This document shows, one piece after another, positions 1 to 8,069 of a stretch of 64,000 nucleotides of DNA (its first letter is position 1; each line of letters starts with the position of its first letter). Below the pieces are notes generated by a model that saw nothing but the letters and a program-made list of their open reading frames with translations, ran no database searches and was not told where the DNA came from. Location of the stretch: positions 37,066-101,065 of the forward strand of contig WXFH01000005.1 of NCBI GenBank assembly GCA_009881125.1, given 5' to 3'. Source of the DNA: Acidaminobacter sp. (GTDB taxonomy: Bacteria > Bacillota_A > Clostridia > Peptostreptococcales > Acidaminobacteraceae). The position numbers and the translations under genes were made by a program.

Positions 1-1
1 A

Positions 2-328
2 ATCGTGATTGCTGGCGCTGGTGGCGCTGCGCACCTTCCGGGCATGGTCTCGTCTTTAACGACACTTCCGGTCATTGGTGTTCCGATACAGCTCAAAACG
101 TTGGAAGGCTTGGATGCGCTGCTGTCAATTGTCCAGATGCCCGCAGGAGTTCCGGTTGCGACGGTAGGAATCAATAATGCGAAAAATGCGGGGATCCTGG
201 CAGCCAGAATGCTGAGTATCAAATATCCATGGATCCGGGCGTGTTTGGAGAAGCGAATAGACCAAATCAGGGATCAGGTCGTTTATGATCTGGAGGATAA
301 ATTCTACGAAAGTGAGGTCATGACATGA
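2..328 (+). CDS. purE: PurE, N5-carboxyaminoimidazole ribonucleotide mutase (C-terminal part; start lies before the window)
   Basis: PurE rearranges N5-CAIR to CAIR in de novo purine synthesis in the cytosol. About 108 C-terminal residues are visible of a family that is usually about 160-170 long, so the 5' end is outside the window. The stretch [13 protein letters not shown] and the later [12 protein letters not shown] and [10 protein letters not shown] blocks are the class I PurE signature (phosphate and carboxylate binding). LarB also has a PurE-like domain, but its sequence around these blocks differs. The stop codon overlaps the start of the next gene in an ATGA, so the two are translationally coupled. 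No other purine gene follows, so this is not a standard pur operon, at least downstream. Confidence 0.9.
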   Translation: MVIAGAGGAAHLPGMVSSLTTLPVIGVPIQLKTLEGLDALLSIVQMPAGVPVATVGINNAKNAGILAARMLSIKYPWIRACLEKRIDQIRDQVVYDLEDKFYESEVMT

Positions 329-1587
329 TTCAGAATGCAGCTTTTTCCGGGACAGGTCGACAGACTTTCCGCTGGTTATATGTCCTGACAGGCAATCTTC
401 TGATGATGTGCCTTGGAACGGTCTATGCCTGGAGTGTCTTTCGAATTCCTGTTGAACAGACCTTTGGCATTGGGACGACTTTGAGCGGATTGCCTTATAT
501 GGTGTCGCTGGCTTTTTATGCATTGTTTATGCTGATCTCCGGAAAGTATTTGAGCCGCTTCAGCCCTCGGCTTGTCATAACAGTTGGTGCGCTGCTCATA
601 AGTGCCGGTTGGATTGGGTCTGCTTATGCGTCCAATATCTATGTGCTGACACTAACTTATGGCGTTGTCATTGGCGCAGGGGTAGGTATTGCTTACGGTG
701 TACCTATGGCAGTAGTGGCGAAGTGGTTCCCGGATAAAAAGGGGCTTGCGGTTGGATTGGTTCTTGTGGGGTTTGGATTGTCGCCCCTCGTAACTGCGCC
801 TCTTGCAAGGCAGCTGATCGAGATTTATGGGGGGATGCAGACGTTTAAAGTCCTGGGTGCTGCTTTTGGTGTGATTATCCCCTTATTGGCTCTTTTTCTG
901 TCATATCCTCCTGAGCATTGGAGTCCGGATCAAAAAACTAATCAGGGTCAGCGCTTAAGATCCAAGGCAGACACAACCCAGGGAACGCGTCATGAGCGAC
1001 AGATGGAATATCCATCCGCAGTAATGATAAAGACGAAGTCATTCAAAATCCTGTATGCTGCTTTTTTGATAGGTACAATGATTGGCTTGATGCTCATAGG
1101 GATGACCGGAAAAGTTGCAGTTGAATGGGTAGGCCTCTCCCAGGGCGGTGCGGCACTTTTAATGTCCTTCTTCGCTGTGTTTAATGGCATTGGCAGACCC
1201 GCTTTTGGGTGGCTGACCGACCGCTTCTCCTTCAGAAGCGCTGCATTGTTCTCTTTTCTGTCCATTATGATGGCATCTTTATTAATGATTATTTCGAAAG
1301 GTTTAAGTCCGATTGCCTTTGGTTTGGCGTTCTCAATTTTCTGGTTTAACCTGGGCGGCTGGTTGGCTATTGCGCCTGCGTCTACCTTGTCCCTGTTTGG
1401 AACGCTCCATTACAGCCAAAACTATGGTGTAGTATTTACGGCCTATGGTATAGGCGCAGTGGTTGGCGTCATTAGTTCAGGTCTTTTGGTAGATTGGTTC
1501 GGAGGCTATCATACGATCTTCTATCTGGTGTTCGCTCTTGCAATGATTGGAAGTCTTGCGGTGAAGCTAGTGTCCAGCAAACTCTAA
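325..1587 (+). CDS. MFS transporter, oxalate/formate antiporter (OFA/OxlT-like) family
   Basis: A 420-residue integral membrane protein with about 12 hydrophobic segments and a charged central loop near residues 200-225. The loop motif [13 protein letters not shown] after the fourth helix and the following glycine-rich helix are typical of the OFA group of the major facilitator superfamily. Members exchange small carboxylates such as oxalate and formate, but many are uncharacterised, so the substrate is unknown here. Its start overlaps the purE stop by four bases, so it is probably co-transcribed with purE. No transcription terminator is obvious after the stop codon. Confidence 0.82.
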   Translation: MIQNAAFSGTGRQTFRWLYVLTGNLLMMCLGTVYAWSVFRIPVEQTFGIGTTLSGLPYMVSLAFYALFMLISGKYLSRFSPRLVITVGALLISAGWIGSAYASNIYVLTLTYGVVIGAGVGIAYGVPMAVVAKWFPDKKGLAVGLVLVGFGLSPLVTAPLARQLIEIYGGMQTFKVLGAAFGVIIPLLALFLSYPPEHWSPDQKTNQGQRLRSKADTTQGTRHERQMEYPSAVMIKTKSFKILYAAFLIGTMIGLMLIGMTGKVAVEWVGLSQGGAALLMSFFAVFNGIGRPAFGWLTDRFSFRSAALFSFLSIMMASLLMIISKGLSPIAFGLAFSIFWFNLGGWLAIAPASTLSLFGTLHYSQNYGVVFTAYGIGAVVGVISSGLLVDWFGGYHTIFYLVFALAMIGSLAVKLVSSKL

Positions 1588-1784
1588 ACCTGGTTTTAAA
1601 GTTTTCAGGACACTTATGAGCGGATGACGTTAATTTTGAAGAGGAAATATTTACAATAAAGCGCTGTCAATAGTGCGGGACAAGGCAGGTCGGGAATGTA
1701 GTTGATGTATAGTTGGTGGAGCAATGGCTTTCTAACTGGCATCAATTACATTCTTTTTTTGTTGCTGAATATTACTTATTATTA

Positions 1785-1812
1785 TTGACATATGCCTAAA
1801 ACGGAGTAAAAT
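1785..1812 (+). promoter_or_regulatory. Sigma-A type promoter of the DUF134/ORP-like cluster
   Basis: TTGACA (1785-1790) and TAAAAT (1807-1812) are separated by 16 bases, 52 bases before the DUF134 start codon. The -35 box overlaps the first copy of a direct repeat (see next entry), so a regulator bound there would affect transcription. Confidence 0.6.
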
Positions 1813-1835
1813 TAAAGTCGATAATGACATATGCC
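1786..1835. promoter_or_regulatory. Direct repeat TGACATATGCC, possible operator
   Basis: The 11-mer TGACATATGCC occurs at 1786-1796 and again at 1825-1835, 39 bases apart. One copy overlaps the -35 box, the other lies downstream of the -10 box. CATATG is itself palindromic. The gene just downstream encodes a predicted DNA-binding protein (DUF134), so autoregulation is a reasonable inference, not shown. Confidence 0.5.
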
Positions 1836-1863
1836 CATAATTTTCGCGAAAGGAGCACATTCA

Positions 1864-2247
1864 ATGTCCAGACCAAGAAAATGGCGGCGCGTCTGTTGTT
1901 TACCAGAAAGCAATCTTTTCGGACCGTTAACGCCAAGTGAAGGTGAACCGGAAATAGTCTGCATGTCAGTTGAAGAGTACGAAGCCATTCGGCTGATTGA
2001 TCTGGAAGGTCTGATGCAGGAAGCATGCGCGGAGAGAATGAACGTGGCCAGGACGACGGTTCAGAGAATTTACAACGAGGCCCGAAAGAAAATCGCGGAG
2101 TCGCTTGTCAATGGCAAGATCCTAAAGATAGAAGGCGGAGACTATAAACTTTGCGATGAGGAAGAGCCTATGTACGGGTGCGGCTGGTGCCGACGTGAGT
2201 TTGCAGCTCAACTTCAAGCCAAGATGAAAAGCGAGGGAGACGCGTGA
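1864..2247 (+). CDS. DUF134 / UPF0251 family predicted DNA-binding protein
   Basis: A 127-residue protein. I chose ATG 1864 because AAAGGAG at 1849-1855 precedes it and the family starts with a [14 protein letters not shown] segment; an upstream in-frame ATG at 1831 has no such site. Residues 35-80 look like a sigma-70 region-4-like helix-turn-helix ([12 protein letters not shown], then [18 protein letters not shown]). A Cys-containing tail ([10 protein letters not shown]) could bind metal. UPF0251 proteins usually sit beside NifX-type proteins, as here. The product probably regulates this cluster. The next gene overlaps it by four bases. Confidence 0.85.
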   Translation: MSRPRKWRRVCCLPESNLFGPLTPSEGEPEIVCMSVEEYEAIRLIDLEGLMQEACAERMNVARTTVQRIYNEARKKIAESLVNGKILKIEGGDYKLCDEEEPMYGCGWCRREFAAQLQAKMKSEGDA

Positions 2248-2648
2248 TTTATTCGCAGGAGGTGCTCTACCATTTTACCAATCCATGCAATGTTTACAGC
2301 ATGGAGGATGCCGACGCTGTAGGGATCATAGGGGATCCGGATTGTGGAGACGCTTTGAAGATGTTCATTAAAGTCAAAGATAACCGCATCGAGGAAATTA
2401 GTTATCTCGTCTATGGCTGCTGCGCCGCCATAGCGACATCCAGCATGACCACAGAGCTCGCCAAGGGAAAGACGCTGGAGGAAGCTTTTTCAATAACTGA
2501 AGAGGACATTGCAAGCGCCTTGGGCGGACTTCCGGCCCACAAAATGCATTGCTCAAATCTCGGGGTCAGCGCCTTGAGAGAAGCTATTACAATTTATAGG
2601 ATGACTCAAGAGCAGAAAATTAGTTTGAAAGACACGATTAATTTATAG
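2244..2648 (+). CDS. IscU/NifU-like iron-sulfur cluster scaffold protein
   Basis: A 134-residue protein with the IscU fold signature. The three scaffold cysteines are present: C34 in GDPDCGD, C59 or C60 in [11 protein letters not shown], and C103 in MHCSNLG, at spacings very like those of IscU (about 37, 63 and 106). The family assembles [2Fe-2S]/[4Fe-4S] clusters for transfer to target proteins. The start is GTG 2244, overlapping the stop of the DUF134 gene as GTGA. No cysteine desulfurase gene is next to it. Here the likely clients are the ferredoxin-containing MinD proteins and other Fe-S proteins of the cluster. Confidence 0.85.
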   Translation: MIYSQEVLYHFTNPCNVYSMEDADAVGIIGDPDCGDALKMFIKVKDNRIEEISYLVYGCCAAIATSSMTTELAKGKTLEEAFSITEEDIASALGGLPAHKMHCSNLGVSALREAITIYRMTQEQKISLKDTINL

Positions 2649-2659
2649 GAGGCTTGTAT

Positions 2660-3034
2660 ATGAAAATTGCAATTCCGGTGGACGAAAACCATCCAGGCAC
2701 AGCGGTCTGCGCATCCCTTGCCAGAGCACCATATTATTTAATAAAGGATACGGTGTCCAATGAATTGACTTTTATTGAAAACACTGCGGCAAACAGTCAG
2801 GGCGGGGCGGGCGTCAAAGCGGCCCAGCTCCTTGTAGACCAACAAATCGAAGCCCTTCTCACTCCAAGATGTGGACAGAACGCGGCGGAGGTTTTGACTG
2901 CAGCTAAAATGAAGATCTACAAAACTGAATATCCATCTGCAAAGGAAAACCTTACCGCCTTTAATTCAGGCCTTTTGGCAACGCTTAATGAATTCCACGC
3001 TGGCTTCCATGGTCATGGAGATGGGGGGCATTAG
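2660..3034 (+). CDS. NifX/NafY/ORP-family protein (dinitrogenase iron-molybdenum cofactor domain), first copy
   Basis: A 124-residue protein beginning MKIAIPVDENHPG, with the ribonuclease-H-like NifX/NifB-C-terminal fold and a glycine/histidine-rich end (GFHGHGDGGH) that may bind metal. ATG 2660 is preceded by AGGAGG with a 7-base gap; a TTG two codons upstream is less likely. Related proteins bind FeMo-co precursors (NifX), or the Mo-Cu cluster of the orange protein of sulfate reducers. No nitrogenase genes are visible here, so an ORP-like role beside the MinD ATPases is more likely. The metal carried is unknown. Confidence 0.8.
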   Translation: MKIAIPVDENHPGTAVCASLARAPYYLIKDTVSNELTFIENTAANSQGGAGVKAAQLLVDQQIEALLTPRCGQNAAEVLTAAKMKIYKTEYPSAKENLTAFNSGLLATLNEFHAGFHGHGDGGH

Positions 3035-3035
3035 C

Positions 3036-3902
3036 ATGAAAATCGCTGTGCTCAGCGGAAAAGGCGGCACAGGAAAAACCATGGTCTCCGTGAATCTGGC
3101 CGCCGCCGCGCAACGCGCCGCTTATCTGGATTGTGATGTGGAGGAGCCTAACGGCCACCTCTACTTTAAGCCGGAAAATCCGGTGGAGGAGCCCGTCAGT
3201 GTCAAGATCCCGAAGATAGACCACGACGCCTGCTCGGGCTGTCGTCAGTGCGTCGATTTCTGCAAGTTTAATGCACTTGCGTACATAAACAAAAAAGTCA
3301 TGGTGTTTGACGATGTCTGCCACGCCTGTGGAGGCTGTGCGATCGTGTGTCCTGAACGGGCTATAAGTGAGTGGGATAAGACCATCGGCAAACTCTTGAG
3401 CGGTACCTCGGAAACGGTGGAGGTCCATTCTGGATTTTTGAAGCCGGGCCAGGCGTCTGGTGTGCCCATCATCAAAGAGGTGCTCGCAAAGGCGCCTGGA
3501 GATGGGACCCTGACGCTGATTGACTGCCCGCCTGGGAGCGCCTGCGTGGTCATGGAGAGCATCAAGGACGCGGACTATTGTTTGATGGTGGCGGAGCCGA
3601 CCCTCTTTGGCGCCCACAACCTGGCGATGGTCCATGAGTTGGTGAGGTTGTTCGAAAAGCCTCACGGCGTCGTACTGAATAAATGTTTGGAAGATTCGCC
3701 GAATCCTTCGGAAGTATTCTGTACCGAACAGGGTATTCCTGTTCTGGGCGAGATCCCCTTCGATCTTGAGCTGGGTGCGATCAATTCAAATGGCCAAATT
3801 TTGGTGAGGGCTCAAGCCCACTACGCGGCGCTTTTCTCAGAGCTGCTGCTCAAAGTGAAGGAGGCGGATGCGCGTGAAACAGCTCCTGATTCTCAGCGGT
3901 AA
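3036..3902 (+). CDS. MinD-superfamily P-loop ATPase with inserted ferredoxin domain (first copy)
   Basis: A 288-residue protein. The deviant Walker A motif GKGGTGKT is at residues 8-15. A ferredoxin insert carries two CX2CX2CX3C sites: C66/C69/C72/C76 and C95/C98/C101/C105, enough for two [4Fe-4S] clusters. The core resumes with IDCPPGSAC (Walker B-like). ATG 3036 starts the family-typical MKIAVLSGKGG; an earlier in-frame ATG at 2988 lies inside the previous gene. Such paired ATPases are encoded with the orange protein in Desulfovibrio, where they form a complex. The next gene overlaps its end, so this one and its partner are translationally coupled. Confidence 0.88.
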   Translation: MKIAVLSGKGGTGKTMVSVNLAAAAQRAAYLDCDVEEPNGHLYFKPENPVEEPVSVKIPKIDHDACSGCRQCVDFCKFNALAYINKKVMVFDDVCHACGGCAIVCPERAISEWDKTIGKLLSGTSETVEVHSGFLKPGQASGVPIIKEVLAKAPGDGTLTLIDCPPGSACVVMESIKDADYCLMVAEPTLFGAHNLAMVHELVRLFEKPHGVVLNKCLEDSPNPSEVFCTEQGIPVLGEIPFDLELGAINSNGQILVRAQAHYAALFSELLLKVKEADARETAPDSQR

Positions 3903-4806
3903 GGGCGGCACCGGCAAGACGACGGTGGCCAGCGCCTTCGTAGCGCTTTCAAAAGCCAAGGCGTTTGCCGATTGTGACGTCGACGCCCCCAACCTCCACC
4001 TGATCCTGCAGCACTCCGACGAACAGCCGGTGTTGACTCCGTACTATGGACTCCAGAAAGCCGTCATCGACACAGAGTCCTGCATAGAATGCGATCTCTG
4101 CAGGGAAAGCTGCCGCTTTGATGCCATAGAGAACCTTAAGGAAAAAGGCGGCTATGTGGTAGAGCCCTTTGCCTGTGAAGGCTGCAGTGTCTGTGAAGCG
4201 ATATGTCCGGTGGGGGCTGTAAGAATGCACCCGGCAGTTGCGGGGGAACTGAAGCTCTATAAAGAGGGCGCGGTATTTTCTACGGCCCAGCTCAAAATGG
4301 GAAGCGGGACTTCCGGCAAATTGGTGTCAGAAGTCAAAAAGCAGCTCAAGGAGGCGGTGCAGGTTTTGCCTGAGGCGGTTGACCTCGCTATTATTGACGG
4401 ATCTCCAGGCATAGGATGCCCGGTCATTGCGTCCATCAGCGGCGTGGATCTGGTATTGATTGTGGCGGAGCCTTCAGTCTCCGGAGTGAGCGATATGAAG
4501 CGAATTATTGAGACAGCCCGTCAGTTTCAGACGGAAGTCGTGGTTTGCGTCAACAAATACGACACCAATCCGGGTCAGACCAGGGAAATTGAAAAGTTGT
4601 GCGAGACGCTGCAATTGCCGTTCGCGGGCTTGATTCCCTTCGATGGCATGGTAGTCGAAGCGACTAACCGAGGTCAGAGTGTGGTGGCGTTTCCATGTTC
4701 ATCAGGCAAAGCTATCAAAGAGGTCTATGCCAAGGTGATGAAGCTTTTGTTTGAAGGCGTCCCAAAGCGGGTGACAGGATTTCACAATATACCGGTCGTA
4801 GATTAA
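3874..4806 (+). CDS. MinD-superfamily P-loop ATPase with inserted ferredoxin domain (second copy)
   Basis: A 310-residue paralogue of the preceding gene. Walker A (GKGGTGKT) is at residues 9-16, followed by two [4Fe-4S] sites, C70/C73/C76/C80 and C101/C104/C107/C111. GTG 3874 is preferred because AAGGAGG lies nine bases upstream and the protein then starts MKQLLILSGKGG; ATG 3868 is the alternative. The reading frame overlaps the first MinD gene by about 29 bases. The two proteins probably act as a heterodimer; in the ORP system of sulfate reducers such a pair is encoded with the Mo-Cu protein. A tandem repeat block follows the stop. Confidence 0.87.
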   Translation: MKQLLILSGKGGTGKTTVASAFVALSKAKAFADCDVDAPNLHLILQHSDEQPVLTPYYGLQKAVIDTESCIECDLCRESCRFDAIENLKEKGGYVVEPFACEGCSVCEAICPVGAVRMHPAVAGELKLYKEGAVFSTAQLKMGSGTSGKLVSEVKKQLKEAVQVLPEAVDLAIIDGSPGIGCPVIASISGVDLVLIVAEPSVSGVSDMKRIIETARQFQTEVVVCVNKYDTNPGQTREIEKLCETLQLPFAGLIPFDGMVVEATNRGQSVVAFPCSSGKAIKEVYAKVMKLLFEGVPKRVTGFHNIPVVD

Positions 4807-4858
4807 AAAGGGCAGGGCAGACGGGAATTTGGACTTTGTAATATTACAGAATTATTAC

Positions 4859-5074
4859 GGTGTCTGACACTCGGTTGAACTCGGTGTCAGACACTCAGTT
4901 GAACTCGGTGTCAGACACTCAGTTGAACTCGGTGTCAGACACTCAGTTGAACTCGGTGTCAGACACTCAGTTGAACTCGGTGTCAGACACTCGGTTGAAC
5001 TCGGTGTCAGACACTCAGTTGAACTTGGTGTCAGACACTCAGTTGAACTTGGTGTCAGACACTCAGTTGAACCC
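4859..5074. repeat. Nine tandem copies of a 24-bp unit containing GTGTCAGACAC
   Basis: Nine 24-bp units in a row between the second MinD gene and mrp. Each unit is GGTGTCAGACAC followed by TCAGTTGAACTC, with a few substitutions (T for A in the first palindrome; CGG for CAG in copies 1 and 6; AACTT in copies 7 and 8; AACCC in copy 9). GTGTC-A-GACAC is a palindrome, so every unit can fold. There are no unique spacers, so this is not a CRISPR array. The same core recurs at 14.8, 19.1, 40.5, 41.5, 45.1 and 50.5 kb in intergenic DNA. The block is open in one frame (an eight-residue repeat), which I treat as accidental. Confidence 0.85.
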
Positions 5075-5080
5075 AGAACC

Positions 5081-5101
5081 TGTCCGCGTCACCAATATGA
5101 A
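5081..5101. repeat. Single copy of the CTGTCCGCGTCACC repeat family
   Basis: CCTGTCCGCGTCACCAATAT directly follows the 24-bp tandem array. The complement (GACGCGGACAGG) recurs at 12.9 kb and 19.2-19.4 kb, so two dispersed repeat families adjoin here. Confidence 0.55.
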
Positions 5102-5125
5102 ATTACATTTTTAGGAGGAACTTAA

Positions 5126-5953
5126 ATGAGCGAAACTTGCCAACTGGATTGCGGTTCGTGCAGCGCCGACTGCGCGGACAGAACAAAGAACCAAACGGAC
5201 TTCACAGAGCAGCCCCACCACCTGAGCAATATCAAAAAGGTGATTGGTGTAGTCAGTGGCAAAGGAGGCGTAGGCAAGTCTCTGGTGACGTCACTGTTAG
5301 CTGTGACTATGAACCGACGTGGCCATCATACAGCCATCCTGGACGCCGACATCACCGGTCCGTCCATTCCAAAGTCGTTTGGTATCAAGAAAAAAGCGAT
5401 CGGAACGGATACAGGCATTCTGCCAGTTAAAAGCGTGACAGGCATTGACATCATGTCGATCAACTTGCTGCTGGAAAACGATACCGACCCTGTTGTATGG
5501 CGCGGCCCGATCATCGCCGGCACAGTCAAGCAGTTCTGGACAGAAGTGATCTGGGAAGATGTGGACTATCTGTTCATCGACATGCCGCCGGGCACAGGGG
5601 ATGTGCCGCTGACCGTCTTCCAATCCATCAAGGTCGATGGTATCATCATCGTTACCTCGCCGCAGGAGCTGGTGTCCATGATCGTCTCGAAAGCGGTCAA
5701 AATGGCGCAGATGATGAACATCCCAATCTATGGCATCGTCGAAAACATGTCCTACTTCAAATGCACGGACTGTGACAAAGAGCATAGAATCTTCGGGGAA
5801 AGCAATATAGAGAAGGTAGCGGCATCCCATGGCATAAAAGTGCTGGCGAAGCTCCCTATCGACACCAGGATCGCCGCATCCTGCGATGCAGGCATGATTG
5901 AGCTGATCCACGAAAATTATTTGGAAGAAATCGCGCCGCTGCTGGAAGCGTAG
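5126..5953 (+). CDS. mrp: Mrp/NBP35-family ATPase (ApbC-like iron-sulfur carrier)
   Basis: A 275-residue P-loop ATPase. Residues 1-20 carry a cysteine group C5/C9/C12/C16, Walker A is SGKGGVGKS at about 44-52, DADITGPSIP follows, and FIDMPPGTGD is the Mrp signature. C213 and C216 (CTDC) form the bridging-cluster CX2C at the dimer interface. The family binds and transfers [4Fe-4S] clusters. AGGAGG is well placed before ATG 5126. Next to NifX/ORP-like and MinD genes this fits the Mrp subunit of an ORP-type complex. In Desulfovibrio the corresponding Mrp is fused to an ORP domain; here they are separate. Confidence 0.9.
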   Translation: MSETCQLDCGSCSADCADRTKNQTDFTEQPHHLSNIKKVIGVVSGKGGVGKSLVTSLLAVTMNRRGHHTAILDADITGPSIPKSFGIKKKAIGTDTGILPVKSVTGIDIMSINLLLENDTDPVVWRGPIIAGTVKQFWTEVIWEDVDYLFIDMPPGTGDVPLTVFQSIKVDGIIIVTSPQELVSMIVSKAVKMAQMMNIPIYGIVENMSYFKCTDCDKEHRIFGESNIEKVAASHGIKVLAKLPIDTRIAASCDAGMIELIHENYLEEIAPLLEA

Positions 5954-6026
5954 GGTATAAATCCGGTATAGGCTTACACAGCAAGAAGTCATCACAGGCC
6001 CACAACCTACATAAGGAGGCTTAACC

Positions 6027-7580
6027 ATGTCCTTTAGCCCTTCACTAGGTACCACGGTCACCAACACCCGCATGCGCACCGAGGCTCACACCTCCCCATT
6101 TTCAGGCATGTGCGCCGTCTGCACCATGGATTGCCCCGGCAGCTGTGAGATTGGCCTTTCAGCCCTCAGGGGTCCGGAAGCCATTTATCCCTTCGCAGCA
6201 GATTCCAGTCAGTTCGCTTCGGAAAAGAATTATCCGTTAGACTTCTCCCACCTCAACATCAACGGCCGCGTATTCGGCGCCAGGGGGACCACTGAGGACT
6301 CGGACGCCGCCACTTATGCCAAGGTGAAGGTCGAGACGAGCATCGGCAAAAAGCATCCTTTAAAGCTGAGGCTGCCGATTGTCTTACCCGCCATGGCTAA
6401 GCTGAACTGGCAGGATTACTTTGCCGGCGCGGCAATGGCCGGCGTGCTGGTGGTCATAGGCGAGGACGTAGTGGCCAAGGACAAGGGTCTGGTTCTCGAA
6501 AACGGCCGTGTGAAGGCGGCGCCGCTGATCGCGGACATGGTCGGGGCGTTCCGGAAGTTCGAACGCGGCTACGGGGACATTGTCCTTCAGGCAAACGAAG
6601 ACGACGAGCGCCTCGGAGTCCTGGACTACGCGCTGCAGCACCTCGGCGTCAAGTCGGTGGAGCTGAAGTTTGGCCAGGCGGCCAAGGGCATTCAGGGGCT
6701 TGGACTCCAGCGGACGCTGGAGGACGCGCTCAGGCTGAAAAACATGGGCTACCTCGTGTTCCCGGATCCGACGGATCCTGAGGTGGCCGCCCGTTTCAAT
6801 GAAGGCAAAGGCCCGGTCTTTGAAAAGGTAGGCAGGCTGCCAATGTGGGACGAGGTTTCGCTGAAAAAGCGCATCGCTGAACTGCGGGCGCTGGGCGCAG
6901 AGCGGATCTGCTTCAAGACAGGGCCTTTTGATCCGGAAGACCTGGCGCGAATCCTGAGAATTGCCTCTGAAGAAGGGGTGGACCTGGTGACCCTGGACGG
7001 GGCCGGTGGCGGCACGGGCAACAGTCCTGTGAAGATGATGAATGAATGGGGCATCCCAACAGTGGTGCTCGAAAGCCTGGTTTACGAGATCCTTAAGACC
7101 ATGGAAGAGAAAGGCTATGACCTGCCGCAGGTAGCCATTACCGGTGGATTTTCCATGGAGGATCACGTGTTCAAGGGTCTGGCTCTTGGGGCACCTTATG
7201 TCAGCCTGGTGGGCATAGGCCGGGCGGCCATGGCAGCGGCAATGACGGGCAAGCGCCTGGGTGAGCTGCTCAAGGAAGACAAACTGCCTCAGGACCTTTC
7301 GCGGTTTGGCGGTACTGTGGAAACGCTCTTCAGTGAGGTGAAGCCGCTGCGCGCCATTTACGGGGACGAGGCTGACGCCATGAGCACGGGGGCCATTGGG
7401 CTTTACTCGTACCTGGAGCGGATCTCGGCCGGTCTAAGACAGCTGATGGCTTTGAACCGCAAGTTTGATCTTTCTCACGTGGATCGACGGGACTTGGTGC
7501 CGCTCACACCCCTGGCTAAAGAGGTGACGGGACTCGAGGACTATTCAGACCTCATGCGGGGCGCTCTTGGTAAGCTCTAG
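6027..7580 (+). CDS. FMN-binding glutamate-synthase-domain protein with N-terminal Cys motif
   Basis: A 517-residue protein. Residues 29-40 have CAVCTMDCPGSC, a possible Fe-S site, and the main part is the (beta/alpha)8 FMN domain of the GltS large subunit: LVTLDGAGGGTG near residue 325 and a later ITGGFSMEDHVFKGLALGA phosphate-binding segment. The glutaminase domain of true glutamate synthase is missing, so it belongs to the stand-alone GltB2-like group found in anaerobes and archaea, whose reaction is often unknown. AAGGAGG precedes the ATG. It lies inside the Mrp/NifX cluster, so it may handle electrons for that system (inference). Confidence 0.82.
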   Translation: MSFSPSLGTTVTNTRMRTEAHTSPFSGMCAVCTMDCPGSCEIGLSALRGPEAIYPFAADSSQFASEKNYPLDFSHLNINGRVFGARGTTEDSDAATYAKVKVETSIGKKHPLKLRLPIVLPAMAKLNWQDYFAGAAMAGVLVVIGEDVVAKDKGLVLENGRVKAAPLIADMVGAFRKFERGYGDIVLQANEDDERLGVLDYALQHLGVKSVELKFGQAAKGIQGLGLQRTLEDALRLKNMGYLVFPDPTDPEVAARFNEGKGPVFEKVGRLPMWDEVSLKKRIAELRALGAERICFKTGPFDPEDLARILRIASEEGVDLVTLDGAGGGTGNSPVKMMNEWGIPTVVLESLVYEILKTMEEKGYDLPQVAITGGFSMEDHVFKGLALGAPYVSLVGIGRAAMAAAMTGKRLGELLKEDKLPQDLSRFGGTVETLFSEVKPLRAIYGDEADAMSTGAIGLYSYLERISAGLRQLMALNRKFDLSHVDRRDLVPLTPLAKEVTGLEDYSDLMRGALGKL

Positions 7581-7590
7581 AGAAAATTAT

Positions 7591-7641
7591 CATGCCGATG
7601 GTCCCTTGACGGGCAATGTGGCGTTGGGTGACCATCGGCAT
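7591..7641. repeat. Inverted pair of the ACCATCGGCA motif between two genes
   Basis: ATGCCGATGGTC (7592-7603) and its inverted copy GACCATCGGCAT (7630-7641) flank 26 bases, allowing a 12-bp stem. The element lies between the GltS-domain gene and the second NifX-like gene. It lacks a downstream T run, so it is not a standard terminator. Both arms are copies of the dispersed 10-mer described in the motif entry. Confidence 0.7.
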
Positions 7642-7668
7642 AAAAAAATTAGAAGGTGGAGGCGTTTT

Positions 7669-8043
7669 ATGAAAATTGCAGTCGCAAGTGACAACGGTAT
7701 GGTGGCAGGGCATTTTGGCCATTGCGAGAATTTCAATGTATTTCATGTTGAGGGCGAACAAGTGGTTAATCATGAGGTCGTGGCCAATCCAGGGCACAAG
7801 CCGGGATTCCTGCCGAACTTCCTGAACGACCTTGGCGTCAACGTCATCATTGCCGGCGGTATGGGCGGCGGTGCGGTCCAGATTTTCAATGAAAAAGGAA
7901 TCGAGGTCGTTGTGGGAGTTCGCAATACTGCAAAAGAAGCGGCTGAGCTTTACCTGAAAGGCGAGCTCGAATCCACAGGCTCCATCTGCCACGAGCATCA
8001 GCATGCCCATGACCATGGCGAGCATGGGAATTGCGGGCATTAA
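7669..8043 (+). CDS. NifX/NafY/ORP-family protein (dinitrogenase iron-molybdenum cofactor domain), second copy
   Basis: A 124-residue paralogue of the gene at 2660. It begins MKIAVASDNGMVAGHFGHCENF, has the glycine loop AGGMGGGAVQIF typical of the family, and ends in a histidine-rich tail (HEHQHAHDHGEHGNCGH) that should bind a transition metal. ATG 7669 has AAGGTGGAGG upstream; an earlier in-frame ATG would start within the upstream hairpin. A metal-cluster carrier role, as in ORP, is inferred from family and neighbours. Confidence 0.82.
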   Translation: MKIAVASDNGMVAGHFGHCENFNVFHVEGEQVVNHEVVANPGHKPGFLPNFLNDLGVNVIIAGGMGGGAVQIFNEKGIEVVVGVRNTAKEAAELYLKGELESTGSICHEHQHAHDHGEHGNCGH

Positions 8044-8069
8044 GAGACTTAACCAAAGCGAGGTGCGTC

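Noticed and set aside
1588..1863. Sigma-54 promoter before the ORP-like cluster (TGGCATCAATTACATTC)
   Set aside because: The -24 half fits but the -12 half lacks GC at the required distance, and a good sigma-A promoter lies just downstream.
2985..3665. 226-codon minus-strand open frame opposite the first MinD gene
   Set aside because: Antisense shadow of a well-supported gene; His/Arg-rich composition and no family similarity.
4859..5074. CRISPR array
   Set aside because: Units are contiguous with no unique spacers, and no cas genes are near.
4860..5114. 84-codon open frame encoding an eight-residue repeat (SVSDTQLN)
   Set aside because: It is the 24-bp tandem repeat read in one frame; 24 is a multiple of three, so it stays open by chance. 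The same DNA unit occurs in non-coding places, and no ribosome binding site precedes it.
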